From positions 248,001 through 312,000 of the forward strand of contig CM033715.1 of NCBI GenBank assembly GCA_019671005.1: a DNA stretch of 64,000 nucleotides, read 5' to 3'. Below are positions 50,520-63,062 of the stretch, in pieces (positions within the stretch are counted from its first letter, which is position 1; every line of letters starts with the position of its first letter). The DNA is from Hibiscus mutabilis. Its lineage: Eukaryota; Streptophyta; Magnoliopsida; Malvales; Malvaceae. The notes under the pieces were generated by a model. It was not told the DNA's origin. It did no database searches and worked only from the letters and a program-made list of their open reading frames with translations. Made by a program: the position numbers and the translations under genes.

Positions 50520-51824
50520 TCTCCATTGCTTTATACTAGTTGTTTTTATGTTTTGAATTTTGTTGCTTTGTTTCCTACATAAAAAAATTGCACTTCTACT
50601 TTCTTTTTCTTCTCATGCATGGAGGGAAGATTGTTTCCTTTTATGATTCCAATAGAATAAACTGAAGGCCAAGTTTATAAGTATTATTTTATCGTTTAGA
50701 TTTTATTTAGATATTTTAAATCGAGTCAAATTAAATATATTTGTTTCAGTTTTTATTCAAATTTGATTGTAATTATTTTATGAACTCAACGAGTGATTTT
50801 AGTAAAAATATATAAATGTTCATCATAGGTGATTCGGGTTTAATCAACTTTGTCTATAAGATGTGTGTCTTATCAAAGGGTTAAAAATATTAACACATAT
50901 TACGTTGTACTTATCTCAAGACTATTAAAAAAATCATGTTTCTTTTAAAAGTTACAGTTTAGTCAGTCAATTATAATTAGTCTTTAATTTGTTCTTAATT
51001 TAATCAATTTAATTTGACTTCACTACTAGACAACTAACAAATGAATCGAACATACCTATTATGATCTTAACGTTGCCCGCCAGTAGACATAAGCACTTAA
51101 TGAAAGAAATTTGTATAAGCTTTAGGGACTAAAATTATTATTATACCAAACTATTTGTTTCAAATCTAACAATTAACTGATAGAGTGACATATTTGTAAT
51201 AAAATTTTAATTGTGTAAATTTAAACCTCTCTCTCTAATCATATATAATATAATACATATTTTTTTCGTACATTTGTTCATACATATTTTTAACACTTTG
51301 ACACTTTTTAGGTAACGATGGAACTCAGGTCTCCTAAGATGAACAACATCTGCTTTTCCACTAGGATCACTTATTGGGTTCCAAATTATTGAATTTTTTT
51401 TAAACAATTTCTACCTAAGGGAAAGGGAAAGAAGATTGTTCCTAGTGAGACTAAAACCCAAAACCTAAGAGAAGGGATTAGATTGGATGTCAACAAAAAT
51501 CTTTAACTGCTTCAAGTTGTGTTGACGAAATAACTAATAACGACTTATTTGTCTTAAAGTTATTGGAATTTTAAGTGTAAAGAAGTTGATTAATTGAAAT
51601 TTACACGATACTTTGCTAATTGCCATGATTATTTTGTACTAAAGGTGAGTTCATATTAAATTTTGTCACTTTAATTTTAATTTTATTTTGAAATAATTTG
51701 AAGACGAAATTTAATAAAACTATGATTTAATATAAAATTATTTTGTATATATTTTAAAATTTTTGAAGTCTTTTTTTATTAATAAAAAATCTAAATTCAT
51801 CTATTAATTTTAAATATTTTATAT
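50520..51824. other. Intergenic stretch after the ACC oxidase pseudogene
   Basis: The first 150 bases look like its old 3' UTR (a run of T-rich DNA with AATAGAATAAAC near 50650). The remainder is AT-rich with no gene. Confidence 0.5.
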
Positions 51825-52082
51825 AGGAAAAAACTTTGATACACAGGCCATGTAAACTTTAGTTTACATGTGCCTTTTAGTTTTAGGGGTTAGGGTTTTA
51901 GTTTAGGGTTTGAGGTTTAGGGGTTTAGGTTGTAGGGTTTAGAATTTAATGTTAGTGTTTGAAAATTAGTGTACAGGGTTTAGTTTTTAGGGTTAGAAAT
52001 TTAGGATTTGAGTTTTTATAGTGTAAATACACAAGCTTGTGTAAAATTAATTTTACATAGCTTGTGTATCAAAATTTTACCT
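51825..52082. mobile_element. Foldback with TTTAGGG-like interior
   Basis: Left AGGAAAAAACTTTGATACAC and the reverse complement of the right end, AGGTAAAATTTTGATACACA, continue as ACAGGCCATGTAAACTT against CAAGCTATGTAAAATT. The interior is TTTAGGGGTTAGGG, GTTTAGGGTTTGAGG and similar words. Same class as 22431-22791. Confidence 0.75.
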
Positions 52083-52179
52083 TTTTATATATTATGAACC
52101 ATTAAAAAATATTTGAAAGAATACCCATCCTGTTAAAGTTTGTTTTCAAATAATCAAAAAAAAAACTGACATAAAATTT

Positions 52180-53127
52180 AGGGTAAAGTATGCAAATGGT
52201 CACTAAATTATACCCGAAAAAATAAAATGGTAATCAAACTTTCAAAAACTACAAAATGGCAATTAAAAGGTAACGTGGCTCTTAAAATTTTTTGTATAAT
52301 AGCATGTTCAGTCATCTATAGTTACACATTCAATCAATTTAGTCATAATTCGAAGAAATCTAATAAATTTAACCCTCAATTTTTACACATTGTTATAATT
52401 TAGTCCCAATTCTAAAAAATTAACCCTTGATATTTCAGAATTACTCCAATTTAGTCCCTCTTCATCCAAGAACCGTTTTCTTCATGGAATCCAGCGCCTC
52501 CAAAAACAACACTCAACCGATAGATCCAAACACTCTTTGTCATTTCGCATCATTTTCAACTCCCATTTTTATTTTTAAAAAATAAAACCCCATCAAAAGT
52601 TACTGATCGCTTCACCGGCAGGAAACTCGCGAGTTGTCTCCGTTGAAGTTCGAGAAACTCTGTAGTTTAGGGATTTTTTGGTATACAGGGAAGGCTTAAA
52701 ATGGAAGTTAAGTGTTTGTGCTGAAATTGATAGGGTTTTTTAGTACTATTTTCTATTTATGTGGATTTGGACGTTAGATTCCACGAAGAAAACAGTTCTT
52801 GGATGAAGAGGGACTAAATTGAAGTAATTTTGAAATATCAAGAGTTAATTTTTTAGAATTGGGACTAAATTATAACAATGTGTAAAAATTAAGGGTTAAA
52901 TTTATTAGATTTCTTCAATTTATGGCTAAATTGATTGAATGTGTAACTATAGAGGACTAAACATGCTATTATACAAAACTTTTAATAGCCACATGACCTC
53001 TTTAATGACACAGTTACCATTTTGTAACAAAACATAAAATTTAATTACTATTTTGTAATTTTTAAAAGTTTAATTATCATTTTGTTTTTTCGAGTATAAT
53101 TTAATGACCATTTACGTACTTTACCCT
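52180..53127. mobile_element. Long foldback element (948 bp) with 7-bp target-site duplication
   Basis: Arms of about 320-360 bp are inverted copies. Left AGGGTAAAGTATGCAAATGG matches the reverse complement of the right, AGGGTAAAGTACGTAAATGG. The pairing continues through TTAGTCCCTCTTCATCCAAG on the left against CTTGGATGAAGAGGGACTAA on the right. The spacer between arms (about 52500-52765) is not inverted and is more complex. The direct repeat AAAATTT borders it (52173-52179, 53128-53134). Non-coding. Confidence 0.8.
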
Positions 53128-53508
53128 AAAATTTAACTATAAATCAATGTTGATGACAAAATTTAATAAAATTCATTGTTACAATATTTTAATATGTATT
53201 GTAAACTTACCCATATTCTCAAAGTATAGTGACCAACATCAATCAAAATATAATAATGGGACAAACATATTCACCTATTGTATGATGGCAAATTTGCAAT
53301 TTAAACGCAAAATTAAATATATAAAATGTAATGTAAACACTAAAATATATGTTAAAGTTGTCTATATTCAAAATTTCAATACAAAATTAAATTATTAAAT
53401 ATTGAATTAACAAAACATAATTTTACCATTACATGCAACAAAAGAGAATCAGTTCAATCAAATGGCAAATTGCAAATTGCAAGCTTATGTTTAATAAACA
53501 AATAAGAC
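53128..53508. other. 3' flank of the WD40 gene
   Basis: AT-rich; expected to hold the 3' UTR of the minus-strand gene to the right. No other signal. Confidence 0.4.
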
Positions 53509-56216
53509 TCAGGAGCCATTGGAGGGGAGAGTACTCTGTATATTCGAAGGCATTAAGATGTTGAAACCGTCTGCGGCGGTCGACACAATCATTCCAGGTA
53601 TCTGAGCATGCCAATGAAATTCTTTCAAGCCCTTTTGCCCCTGTTCTCCGTATAAATCGTTTGTGTCAAAAAAATGATAGAACTGCGAAAGCATCTTTGG
53701 TTTTCGATATTATTAGTCAAGTACCTGATGAACGAAAAGAAGTTGTGGAGGTAAATCTTGTGGGGCATTTACTAGCTCCTGTGTTTGAGCTTTGAACTCG
53801 GCTTCTTCTTCCTCATCCTTCTCAAGAGAAAGATCCCATATTCTGGAAATCGAAGCAAAATAAAAGTAAGCAGATATATGATTAATCTAGTTTGTTAGCC
53901 TTGATACTCTAGTACTTTACAGGTACTTACGTTAACTGATTATCGGATGACGAAACAGCCAAAGTGGAGGCTTCATGTGAACTCCATTCGATGGATGTCA
54001 CTGGATATTTATGGTACTTGAAATGAGCTACCACTGTATTCCCGTCCTGCCCACATTATAGATCGGTACTATCAGTAAAATTCGCAACAGAAAACCAGTC
54101 GATGCTCCAGTGGGATGACTAAGCAATCAATTCTGGCATAAAAAAGAACGGAAACAATAAGCATACCTTGAGCAACCTAAAATCATGGATAGAAAATGTG
54201 CCATCATCACTTCCCGATGCTAACATACAACTAGCTTGCCTGAATAAAGATCGGAGGACGCAAAAATGTAAAGAATCTGACAATAGAAAGAAAAGCGGAA
54301 AGTTTGAACTTTGAAGAAAAGCTCCAAGATAAAGAGTAAGTAAATATATCAAGACTGAAATACCTGTTCCATGAGATGACATTTACGTCTGCGTCATGAG
54401 CCTTAAAAGACGCTGCCGGCGACTTCCCTAAACGTATATCCCAAATTGCAATAGTGCCATCAACGGAACACGAGACAAAGGCGTGAGGTTCTGTTGGACT
54501 CCACTGCATAGAAAGAAGTGACGAAGGAAACGGTGCTATCAGATCAAGATATTGCAAACTATGTTTAACGATACGTACGGATTAATTACGTCAAAACATG
54601 ATTACCCACTTGCAGATCTTCGACGCTTGCAGAATGTCCAACAAACAGAGTAGGATCAACATTCCACGTTGAATCAGATGCAGGCTCCCACAAATGAATA
54701 CAGTTCTTGCAGTCCCCTAGAAAATATGAACATCAACTTCACGATCAACCATCTTCAACCCATAAAGCAAATGGCAGCTCGAGATTATCGAGGTGTAAAA
54801 GTAGTTTTATCACTATTATCAGTCTAACAATACCAGTTACAAGCCTTTCAGCAACAATGGGACTCCAATCAATAGCATAGCCTTCATCTTTGTGGCCACA
54901 GAAGTTAACTAATGGAGCCTGGTTAAAAACTGGAACATTCCCCTGGACACCATCTGTTTCCGATTCCGCTAAAGCATTCAGATGAGAACTGAAATCCCAT
55001 ACCTGCCAACAAACAGTATCAAAAAGTCAAAAAATAAAATAGATAAAGATTACGACTCCGTTTTGACACACGGATGTATGTATTCTAAATCATTAAACGC
55101 AACTAACAATGAGCAATAAGAAACATTATTGGATTAAGAGTCCAACCTGAACATGACCACAATCGGCCCATGATGCACATATGTGAGGATTTTGTGTCAT
55201 GGCATGTATACGGTTAACACATCCATGATGAGCCACCGGACGCAACTGCACAATTTAAATTATAACAAGAGAAAAAAAGGCACACTATATAAGTCTAATA
55301 ATAAACCCCGGAGATGATATATAACTAGAAACTGAAAGAAACAAAGAGATTGCCTGCAAAACCGGTGCACTGGATCCACCTTCTTCTTCATCTTCACTAT
55401 CCTCACTGTCACTTTCAGCATCCATATCAGGATCATCCTCGGCGGATTTCGTAGGAACTAGCTCGCGCCTTTTTCCCGAGACATTACTTACTTTAAACAC
55501 TCCAATAGAGTTCCACGAAGGTTTCTCTGCCTGTAAAAATCGAACAAGAATACAGGATCATCAACATACACGGCAATTTAAGTACTATATGATAATGACA
55601 CTAAGGGATCACATGAACATAACACAAATGTAATAACTAATGAAGCAAACCTGAGTCCCTGCAACAAAATAAACCGAATGCGGAAAATCTTTCCGGTCGG
55701 AACCCAACGAATCACGAACAATATCAAAGCTGTCAAAAAATGAACCAATTTTTAAATTAACAAACATAGGAAATACAAAGTAAGAACTTTTCAAATACCC
55801 TTTGTAAAATTTTATACAAGCATTCTTAATTTCTACAACTTTTCCCATTACTTTCTCAGCAAACAAACACAAAACAATGGTGGGTAATTAAAAACTACCT
55901 CAAGCAAGGCCACCCGATATGAAAAGCGTGAAGAGAATTATAAGCTGAGGGGTCACACTGAAGCTCTTCGCCTTCCTCCAATTCATCAACACCTGGTTGC
56001 CAAACCCTTGGTTGAATTGTCGGCACTGACGAAGACGATGCTCCATCTCCTCTCTTTGAGCCCTTTTTTCTAAGAAACCAATTTATATAACCATTCTCAG
56101 TGTAAAAAGAAGCAAACTTTTAAGATGAAACTAAAGAAACAGATTGAAGAGTTAGTTTTGGATTGAACCTTGTTCTTTCTCTTAGCTTTTTTAGGGTTTT
56201 TGATAGTGCGAGCCAT
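53509..56216 (-). CDS. GRWD1-type glutamate-rich WD40 protein (HTD1-like)
   Basis: The family acts in ribosome biogenesis and histone binding in animals and yeast (Rrb1). The Arabidopsis member HTD1 is a DDB1-binding WD40 protein linked to heat stress. Exons: 56216-56169, 56095-55899 (acceptor uncertain), 55729-55651, 55530-55354, 55245-55147, 55002-54834, 54716-54610, 54503-54364, 54239-54167, 54046-53931, 53842-53725, 53640-53509, about 484 residues. Features: basic start [15 protein letters not shown], family motif [20 protein letters not shown], acidic tract [17 protein letters not shown] repeats including [40 protein letters not shown] and [13 protein letters not shown] (a WDxR/DWD box), [15 protein letters not shown], and the tail [18 protein letters not shown]. 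Two oddities: intron 4 starts with GC rather than GT, and the expected exon 2 acceptor at 56070 would be out of phase by one base. Confidence 0.92.
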
Positions 56217-56312
56217 TGTCACGAGTGGAAGAACAGGCGCTATGCCAAAAAGCAGGGATTTTTAGGGTTTAAGATTCTATAGGTGGGTTAATATGTTTTG
56301 GGACCAAATTTT

Positions 56313-56578
56313 GGATAAAGTACACTAATAGCCAGCGAACTATTAAAACATATTTGTTTTGATCAGTAACCTTTCTAAAGTTATAAAATGATCATTAAAT
56401 TCTATCGAACTGTTATAAAATAGTCACTGAGTGTTATAAAATAGTGTAACAATTTGATTAATTTAATGATCATTTTGTAAACGTTCGATAAAATTTAATG
56501 ACCATCTTGCAATTTTTAAAAGACCAATGACAAAAATAATTATTTTTTAGTTCAATGACTATTAGTGTACTTTATCCC
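56313..56578. mobile_element. MITE, GGATAAAGTACACTAATAG ends
   Basis: Left GGATAAAGTACACTAATAGC and the reverse complement of the right end, GGATAAAGTACACTAATAGT, are almost identical. The inner part also folds (AATGATCATTTTGTAAACG near 56466). Non-coding, 266 bp, about 100 bases upstream of the WD40 gene start. Flanks AAATTTTG and AACATTTG could be a decayed target-site duplication. Confidence 0.8.
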
Positions 56579-57006
56579 AACATTTGTGTTTATTTTGAAA
56601 TAATACCTTTTGTAAAATTATCTTAAATTGATCATATTTTCAAAATAAGAGAATGAAAACCCTAATAAATAAAAAAAATATGAAGATAAAATATAATGGT
56701 CAAAATAATTTTAAAATTAAATTATCTATTTCTCGTAGGTTTTTTTAACATAATCAAACATTTTTATACCATTTAAAGACTAAGAATTTGATCGATCGAA
56801 TCTTAATTCAATTGATATTTATATTATCATAATATTTTAAAAGTATTCAAACGTATATAAGAACGTATTAACCTTTGATTTAAGGATTCAAGAAACTATA
56901 GTTAATTTGGATGTTTTGATGTTATTATAAGATCTTAATACCATTTGGTTTGAAAAAATGTTTACATGAAATAGGAAAGTAGACATCTTAGTTTAGATGA
57001 GTAAAT

Positions 57007-57031
57007 AATTAATAATAATAACAACAACAAC

Positions 57032-57067
<36 letters not shown>
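57007..57067. repeat. (AAT)n microsatellite with an AAC interruption
   Basis: A run of AAT/ATA units interrupted by ACAACAACAACA, then about 13 uninterrupted units. Likely length-polymorphic. Confidence 0.9.
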
Positions 57068-57068
<1 letters not shown>

Positions 57069-57460
57069 TTTTATATAAATAGAATTGATTTCATTGTAAA
57101 AATTTGAGCACATTTGTGAGGATGATATGGATAGAAATGAGTACAAATTTCCCCATTACAACAAAAGTGAAATTTACATCTAAGCTCCCCAAGGATTGAA
57201 AGTTTTTGGTATAACCATAGGTATGACTAATCTGGATCGGATATTGTAAAGGCTTATTACGAGGATAACTTCCCAACCTAGTTTGCACCATTCACATCTA
57301 GAAAAGAAAATTTACATCAATTTTTTGTACAAATATTTTGAGTAAAATCCATTTGGATTTGCTAGAAGAGGAATAAATCAACTAGAAAAGAAGAAAATGT
57401 ATAAAGGATCCAAGTGACTCCAAACTTTAGCATAATAACATAATCTCTCAGTAGCTTACT

Positions 57461-60196
57461 TCATCTGCAAGATCATAAAAACAGGCTTAGTAATGCATGT
57501 AAAAGAATTCTTCTTCTGGTGGGAAAAAGGAAACGATAATTTAGACGATATTTCGATAAAAAAAATTGCAAGATTGAGGGGGGTTCTTAGACTGGTATAA
57601 CTAAGCTAGTAAATAGAATGAGATTCAACAAAAAAGACATGAATATATATACCTGTAAGTCCTTTTTCTTGTTAGGAGAACCAGTGTTGCAAAGCCTACC
57701 ATGATTATGACTTTTATAACCTGAGGTAAAGAAAAGAAATTAGCAGTAACTTTAATCATTCAGGATGATTCAACTTTCAATGAGATTGTAAATATTAAAT
57801 GGATTCTTGCTCCTAGTGACTCCATGAGATCTATAATTATTTTTTCATTTCGGTTGATATCGATCAGGTAATAGCAGCTCATTGAAAAACATGCCAGCTG
57901 TGGTGAATACTGGTTAGAACATGCACAACAATGGAGCAATGGAAACATAGACATTTAAGCGTGAATTACTTGCAAGGTCTCGGTCTCGGTTTATATAGAA
58001 GTTAATTTCATAAGATTTCTAGGAATATATAACATTGTCTAGAAAGGGCAAGGCATACCTGTCCAAAAGGCCCTACAGAGTCTCGAGGATTCTCTGAATT
58101 CTTGGACCGTGGTCTTAACTTTTGAGAAGTCTTCTCATCTTCATTTGCCTCAGCAGCAGTGCCAGCATCAACCTGAATGTAACAGGCAAATAAAACAGTC
58201 TGGTTATGATATTGGAATCATCTGCAAAAAGATCCAGTATAATCAAACTTGAACATATTCACATCTGAATACAAATACATTAGAAATTTCAGCCTTGCAT
58301 CATGTCCACTCGAGATATGACAATCTGAAAAAATGTATATATGGGGAATCTGGCAAACCTCTGTAACTTTTCGGTTAAGAGCTCAACTTTCTTTGGCAGG
58401 TATTTGTTTCTGATTAACTTTAAATTAATTCTTCATATCTAAAATTTCAGTTTCTTTTTGCATACATGATCCAGATATAGAGGTTTGACAGAACCAGTAG
58501 TCTTTACCTTTTCCCTAATACATATTTTTTGTTTGTTTGAATTCATTGGTATTGGTCATTCCAAAAGTTACCTTTGGTGGTATAATTTTTTCCGTCTTAA
58601 CATCATTAAGATGAGAATCCACTGGGGTCTCCCTTGTCCGAGATATAGTTGGTGGTGGTTTAGTAGAAGATTTCACATCCTGCAACAGATCAAGTTATAT
58701 GCTAACCACTAAGTTGCAATAACAAATGAGGAAATTTAAGCAACACATTTGATATACCTGATTTAGACCACCCTCAAATGCACTAATCATTTTTCTTATA
58801 TTGCTATGGGCTTTCACAGCTGGTCCCTGCTTCTTCGAGGTATCAGCCTTCTCTAGTTCTGGAGGAACTGAATCCTGGTAACATAATTTGGTTAGATGGA
58901 CCGTCGCATGGATTTGGCTGATATATTTCCTTTATTTTTGTCTCTTTTATTCTACATATGCATACAAAACGGACACTAAGAAAACTTGAGGTTTCTTAGT
59001 TGAGAGAAAAAGGGGTTTTGCTGCAGTGATAAACAATCCTTAACTGTGTTCTTTTGCTTCTGAAAAGGATAACTTCTGTCTCTGTCGTCAACACTGAATT
59101 TGGCATCCTCGAGGTTGTTAAAAGAGAGTGAGATTAGACTGGCTTCACCAGCTAGCAATCCCCTCCGGAATAAACTTTCTGGCGAACCTTGAGAAAAAGG
59201 AGGACTCAATACATCAATAATGAGCTTTTTAGGATCAGTACATGCAGGTTTCGTGCACTGTTTAATTTCTTTTCTTTTTATGTTCCACCGTTCTTCAAGT
59301 AAACGGAAAATGAAAATCGAGTAAAGCAAAATCGAACCTGAAACTTCACTATAACCGACCAAAGAACTTTTGGGACTTCCATGACCACTATTGCAAAGCT
59401 CTTCATGTTTCTTCTTCAGTGCAGCTTCTCTCTGAAAACGAACTTAAAATGTAACTTAATTGTGCTAGTGAAAGGAATAAGTTTATCGGGATTACAAAAT
59501 TTAAAGTGGACTAAGGGCTTGCCATTTATCGTACAGCATAATGCAGTTCATTGTTTGGAATATAATTTCATTTGATACAACTCTCTGATGGTGTATATTA
59601 TATACAGAATACCCTCAGATTTACACATGAAAATAAGATTTTTTCACTCTTTAAAGAGATTAAAGTATGCTTCATTAAGAATTTGAAATTCAGGTTAATC
59701 TACGGTTACAATAGGTTATCGGTTCTTTTAATCATCCATTGCATCGAAAGAAACAATACCATTATCCGGATTCTCCGGTGCTCTTCTTCACTGAGGACAA
59801 ACTGTAACTTCATATGTACCTGCCCACCTCCTTCGAGAGAAAATATATCGTCCCAAACACCTTTCTCAACCACCAATCTGGTCTCAATTCCTGCCCCATA
59901 CCATCAATACTTCAATAAGCCTTACAACTAAAATGAAATCCAATTCTCCAATACACGTTAAAAGGAACAGGGACAAACCTGTATGAGAAATCTCATTTCC
60001 CTCGGCATCTTGAAGTGTTATAATCAAATTGTCACGAAGGGTTGTTAACGGACTGTGCCACAGCAAACATGTTGGATTTAAAAAGGACAGAAGTCAGCAG
60101 CAAATTCTAAGGCATAACAAAGAATCAAAACAGTGTTTGGAATCACTACAATGAGAATTCTCCCCTGTCGCAAGTCTGGTACTCCGTTTTCCCCAT
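57461..60196 (-). CDS. Uncharacterised tail-anchored protein, about 279 aa (10 exons)
   Basis: Exons: 60196-60150, 60052-59979, 59890-59820, 59431-59338, 59187-59045 (donor least certain), 58874-58758, 58679-58572, 58172-58059, 57720-57653, 57464-57461. All join in phase with GT..AG ends. The N-terminus MGKTEYQTCDRGEF is followed by a compact conserved-looking part (PLTTLRDNLIITLQDAEGNE, ISHTGIETRLVVEKGVWDDI). Then comes a charged, Ser/Pro-rich middle holding NIRKMISAFEGGLNQ. One hydrophobic helix (VIKVIIMVGFATLVLL) sits just before the basic end TRKRTYR. That layout predicts a C-terminal anchor with the bulk facing the cytosol. The donor after exon 1 (ATT|GTAGTG) is weak. I do not recognise the family and assign no function. 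Confidence 0.7.
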
Positions 60197-60958
60197 GGAA
60201 ACTGCATTATGAAGGATGAACAACTATAGTTTTTTCTTATCAAATACTGTGTATGTATAGATATTTCCATTCAAGATACGAAAAGTAGGAGAAAGGGTGT
60301 TGATTGACTACCTTTTACTGATATTTCAGAAGATGGTGATAATGATTGGAGACCCTTGAAATCCAGAACTGAGATGAATCAAATGAGAAAGTCTAGAAAA
60401 AAGTGTAAGAACTTTAACTGCCATTTTCGAATTACAGTTAAGGATAGCATTTGGTACCTGAAACTTGGATGGTTCCTGGCATTTTAAGAAAGCTATGCAG
60501 AAATACTAGAAAATTAGAGATGATGATAAGATATTAGCCAGTGACTAAAATTCTAGAATTAATATTATCATTTCAATTTGATAATTTGGAAGGCTAGCTT
60601 TCAAGAACAGCTCAGTTGCATTTCCACCGGGTAGAGTTTAGAAGCATAAGGGAAGAAAAACATGTGGCTAGTTTTTGAGGGAAAGATTATATAATGGACC
60701 CCACCAATCTCTATCTTTTGTCTCACTTGAGAGACAATCAGTCCAGTTCCCTTTTTGATAGGTGTGTGATTTTGTTGTTGATCAAAGCAAAAACAAACAT
60801 TTCACTGCTAAATTACATTTGCTAAATTAAATTCTTTCGTTGTCTGCCAATCGAGAATATTCAATTAGTCTTTGGCATGTGTTTTTTCAAACCATCCTTA
60901 ACAGAAACTTGTTCCTTGCTAAAGCATGGACTTTGTCGAGTACAATGAGACATGTGAA
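60197..60958. other. Short intergenic region between two minus-strand genes
   Basis: Contains the 5' region of the tail-anchored protein gene and the 3' UTR of the next gene. No further gene was seen. TTGTTGTTGATCAAAGC near 60772 is simple sequence. Confidence 0.4.
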
Positions 60959-61964
60959 TCAAATTCTGGGAAGAGATTCTGCACGAACAAACTGTTTGAG
61001 AACAGCCTTCTCTTTATCAATTCTTTTCTTTTCTTCAGGGTCAGTAGGCTTGGCTTTTCTTTTCTCTTCCAATATCCACTTGAAAAGTTCACGCTGCTGA
61101 TCTTCGGGAATGGGATGCAAACCAGGTTTTGGAACAACCGGAAGGATTGGTGGCTCCTTGTGAACTAAGGCATCTGTCAATGCATCAGAAGAAACAGCTG
61201 CTCCAGTTTCACTCTTGCTGTGTTCCTCCTTTTTAGCAGGTTTGTTATTGGCAATGCTTGTATCCTTCTTTCTCGGGTTTGCAAATGTATATGCTGCACC
61301 AGGGAGAGAGAACATCAGCTAACTCCGGAAGATAGCCCGTGATAAAGCAAATTGTATATACCATGGAAAGAGCCATAAACATCAAAATTCATGTCAGTTC
61401 ATAGAATTCAAATGCATGAATGGTACATCGATTATCACTTACCATCATTGCAAACCAAGGTATTGCAAAATTCATCCAAGAACTCTACACAACTAAGCAA
61501 CAGTTATCAGTAATAATAACTTAACAACAACACTAAATGTTAGAATCAATGACTCAATGCTTCTCTAAACCAATTACCAATTCTAAAAGTTAATACCCAT
61601 CGACGTGACACTCGAACAAGGAAATCGATGACCGGAACTAAAATTCATCAAACCAAAAACTTGGTAGCTCGGTAGCAAATTTTCTCAACCCACCAGCACA
61701 AATCTTCCAAAACATATATCAGACATAGTATCTTTCAGCTAGGCAATTCATCAAACGTATTCAAAACCCAAAGATTTCGTGTAAAGAGCATCAACCCATT
61801 GTTAAGAAACTCACATCGGATTAAATGATGCAGATGCCAAATGAAATACCTCCAATGGCGAGATTGGAAATCAAGAAGAAACGCCAAATGGGCTTGGAGC
61901 GGCTAAAGCGAGATTCCTTTGAAGAGAGAGGAGGGGTTTCGTTTTGAGAACGAGATGGTTCCAT
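60959..61964 (-). CDS. Small single-pass membrane protein, 149 aa, unknown function
   Basis: Exons: 61964-61850 and 61293-60959, joined in phase. The N-terminus MEPSRSQNETPPLSSKESRF is followed by the hydrophobic segment WRFFLISNLAIGAYTF (residues about 27-42) and a basic stop-transfer ANPRKKD. A soluble charged region follows, containing PPILPVVPKPGLHPIPEDQQ and RELFKWILEEKRKAKPTDPE. It ends FVRAESLPRI. Topology is probably N-out or N-in single pass; the sequence does not decide. A possible 42-base cassette exon lies in the intron (about 61444-61485). The gene lies next to the WD40/tail-anchored pair on the same strand. Family not recognised; a neighbour of the GRWD1 gene in Arabidopsis may correspond. 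Confidence 0.75.
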
Positions 61965-63062
61965 TTCTTCTTTATTTCTTCTGCTTCTATTGTTCTTGAG
62001 GTTGGGGTTTCCTTATAAACCCAATAATCCAATTTCAAAACTTTGATTACCCAAACTTTTGATTCCTGGGAAAACAAATGTTAATGTTCAACAGATTCTA
62101 GGAAAATAAATCAGCTCCATTGGTCTTTTGATTAATTGAATGATTTTAGAACCTTCAACTTTGATCAAGTTGAAGGCCAAGTGATCCAAGATGTTAATGG
62201 GAGGGCTCGGTTCCAGCTTTCGCTAAGCTACACTATCAAGCCCATATAATGATATAAATGATGATTTTTCACTGTTAAAACCAGGGATGCGCATTTCACC
62301 CGACACCTTCGGATTGTTGTTTTTTAAAAAAGAAACAAACGGTTTTTATCAAGGTTGTGGTCGGTCAGGTTTAGATTTTGTGTGAAAAAAATATTTGACT
62401 CAATTTAAGATTAATACTGTAATTTTCTTTAATATTTTTAGAGATGTTTGCAATAATGCCTTATTTTTATATTTTTTACAATTAAGTTTTAAAACTAATT
62501 TTTTTATAATTGGGTTTTGTAATTATTTTTTTACAATTAAATCCTTAAAATTAATCATTTTATAGATCAGGTATGTTCGAGTTCGATTTTAGATATGTAT
62601 AATTTTTAGGTCGAGCTTAAATTTTTATGAATGAGATCAAGTCAAGTCGGATTTAGCGTAATTATTTTCGGATTGACTAAAATGCCGACAAGACCTGAAA
62701 TAAAATATTCTTTTGGAACATACCCAAAAAGTAAAAAAAAAAATTTGGAAAATCAATTACATGGAATAAACATTGTTTGTATGTTATTCGAGTTCAAACA
62801 ATTTAGCCTGGTGATGTCTGTGAGCTTATTAAAATTTAAAACTATACATAGATACTATATGTGTGAAGATTATCACTTGGAAAAAAATAAGGAGTTAATC
62901 TCAGTCATCTATTTTTCCCGTCTAAGATCAAAAAAACGTGTAAAACTTAAAAACTTTTACATTGTGTAAGTGAATCATAACTCATATATATGGGATAAGA
63001 TCTAATTACACGGTGTAAAACTTTTTGGATCGTTCGATGGGTGGAAGGGATGGCTGAGATTA
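61965..63062. other. Intergenic stretch, no gene seen
   Basis: The first 150 bases are the promoter side of the small membrane protein gene. From 62280 on the sequence is AT-rich with transposon-like wording. The 112-codon frame at 62631-62969 has no recognisable motif and biased Lys/Phe content. Confidence 0.5.

Noticed and set aside
62631..62969. 112-codon plus-strand frame
   Set aside because: Low-complexity Lys/Phe/Ile content and no recognisable domain.
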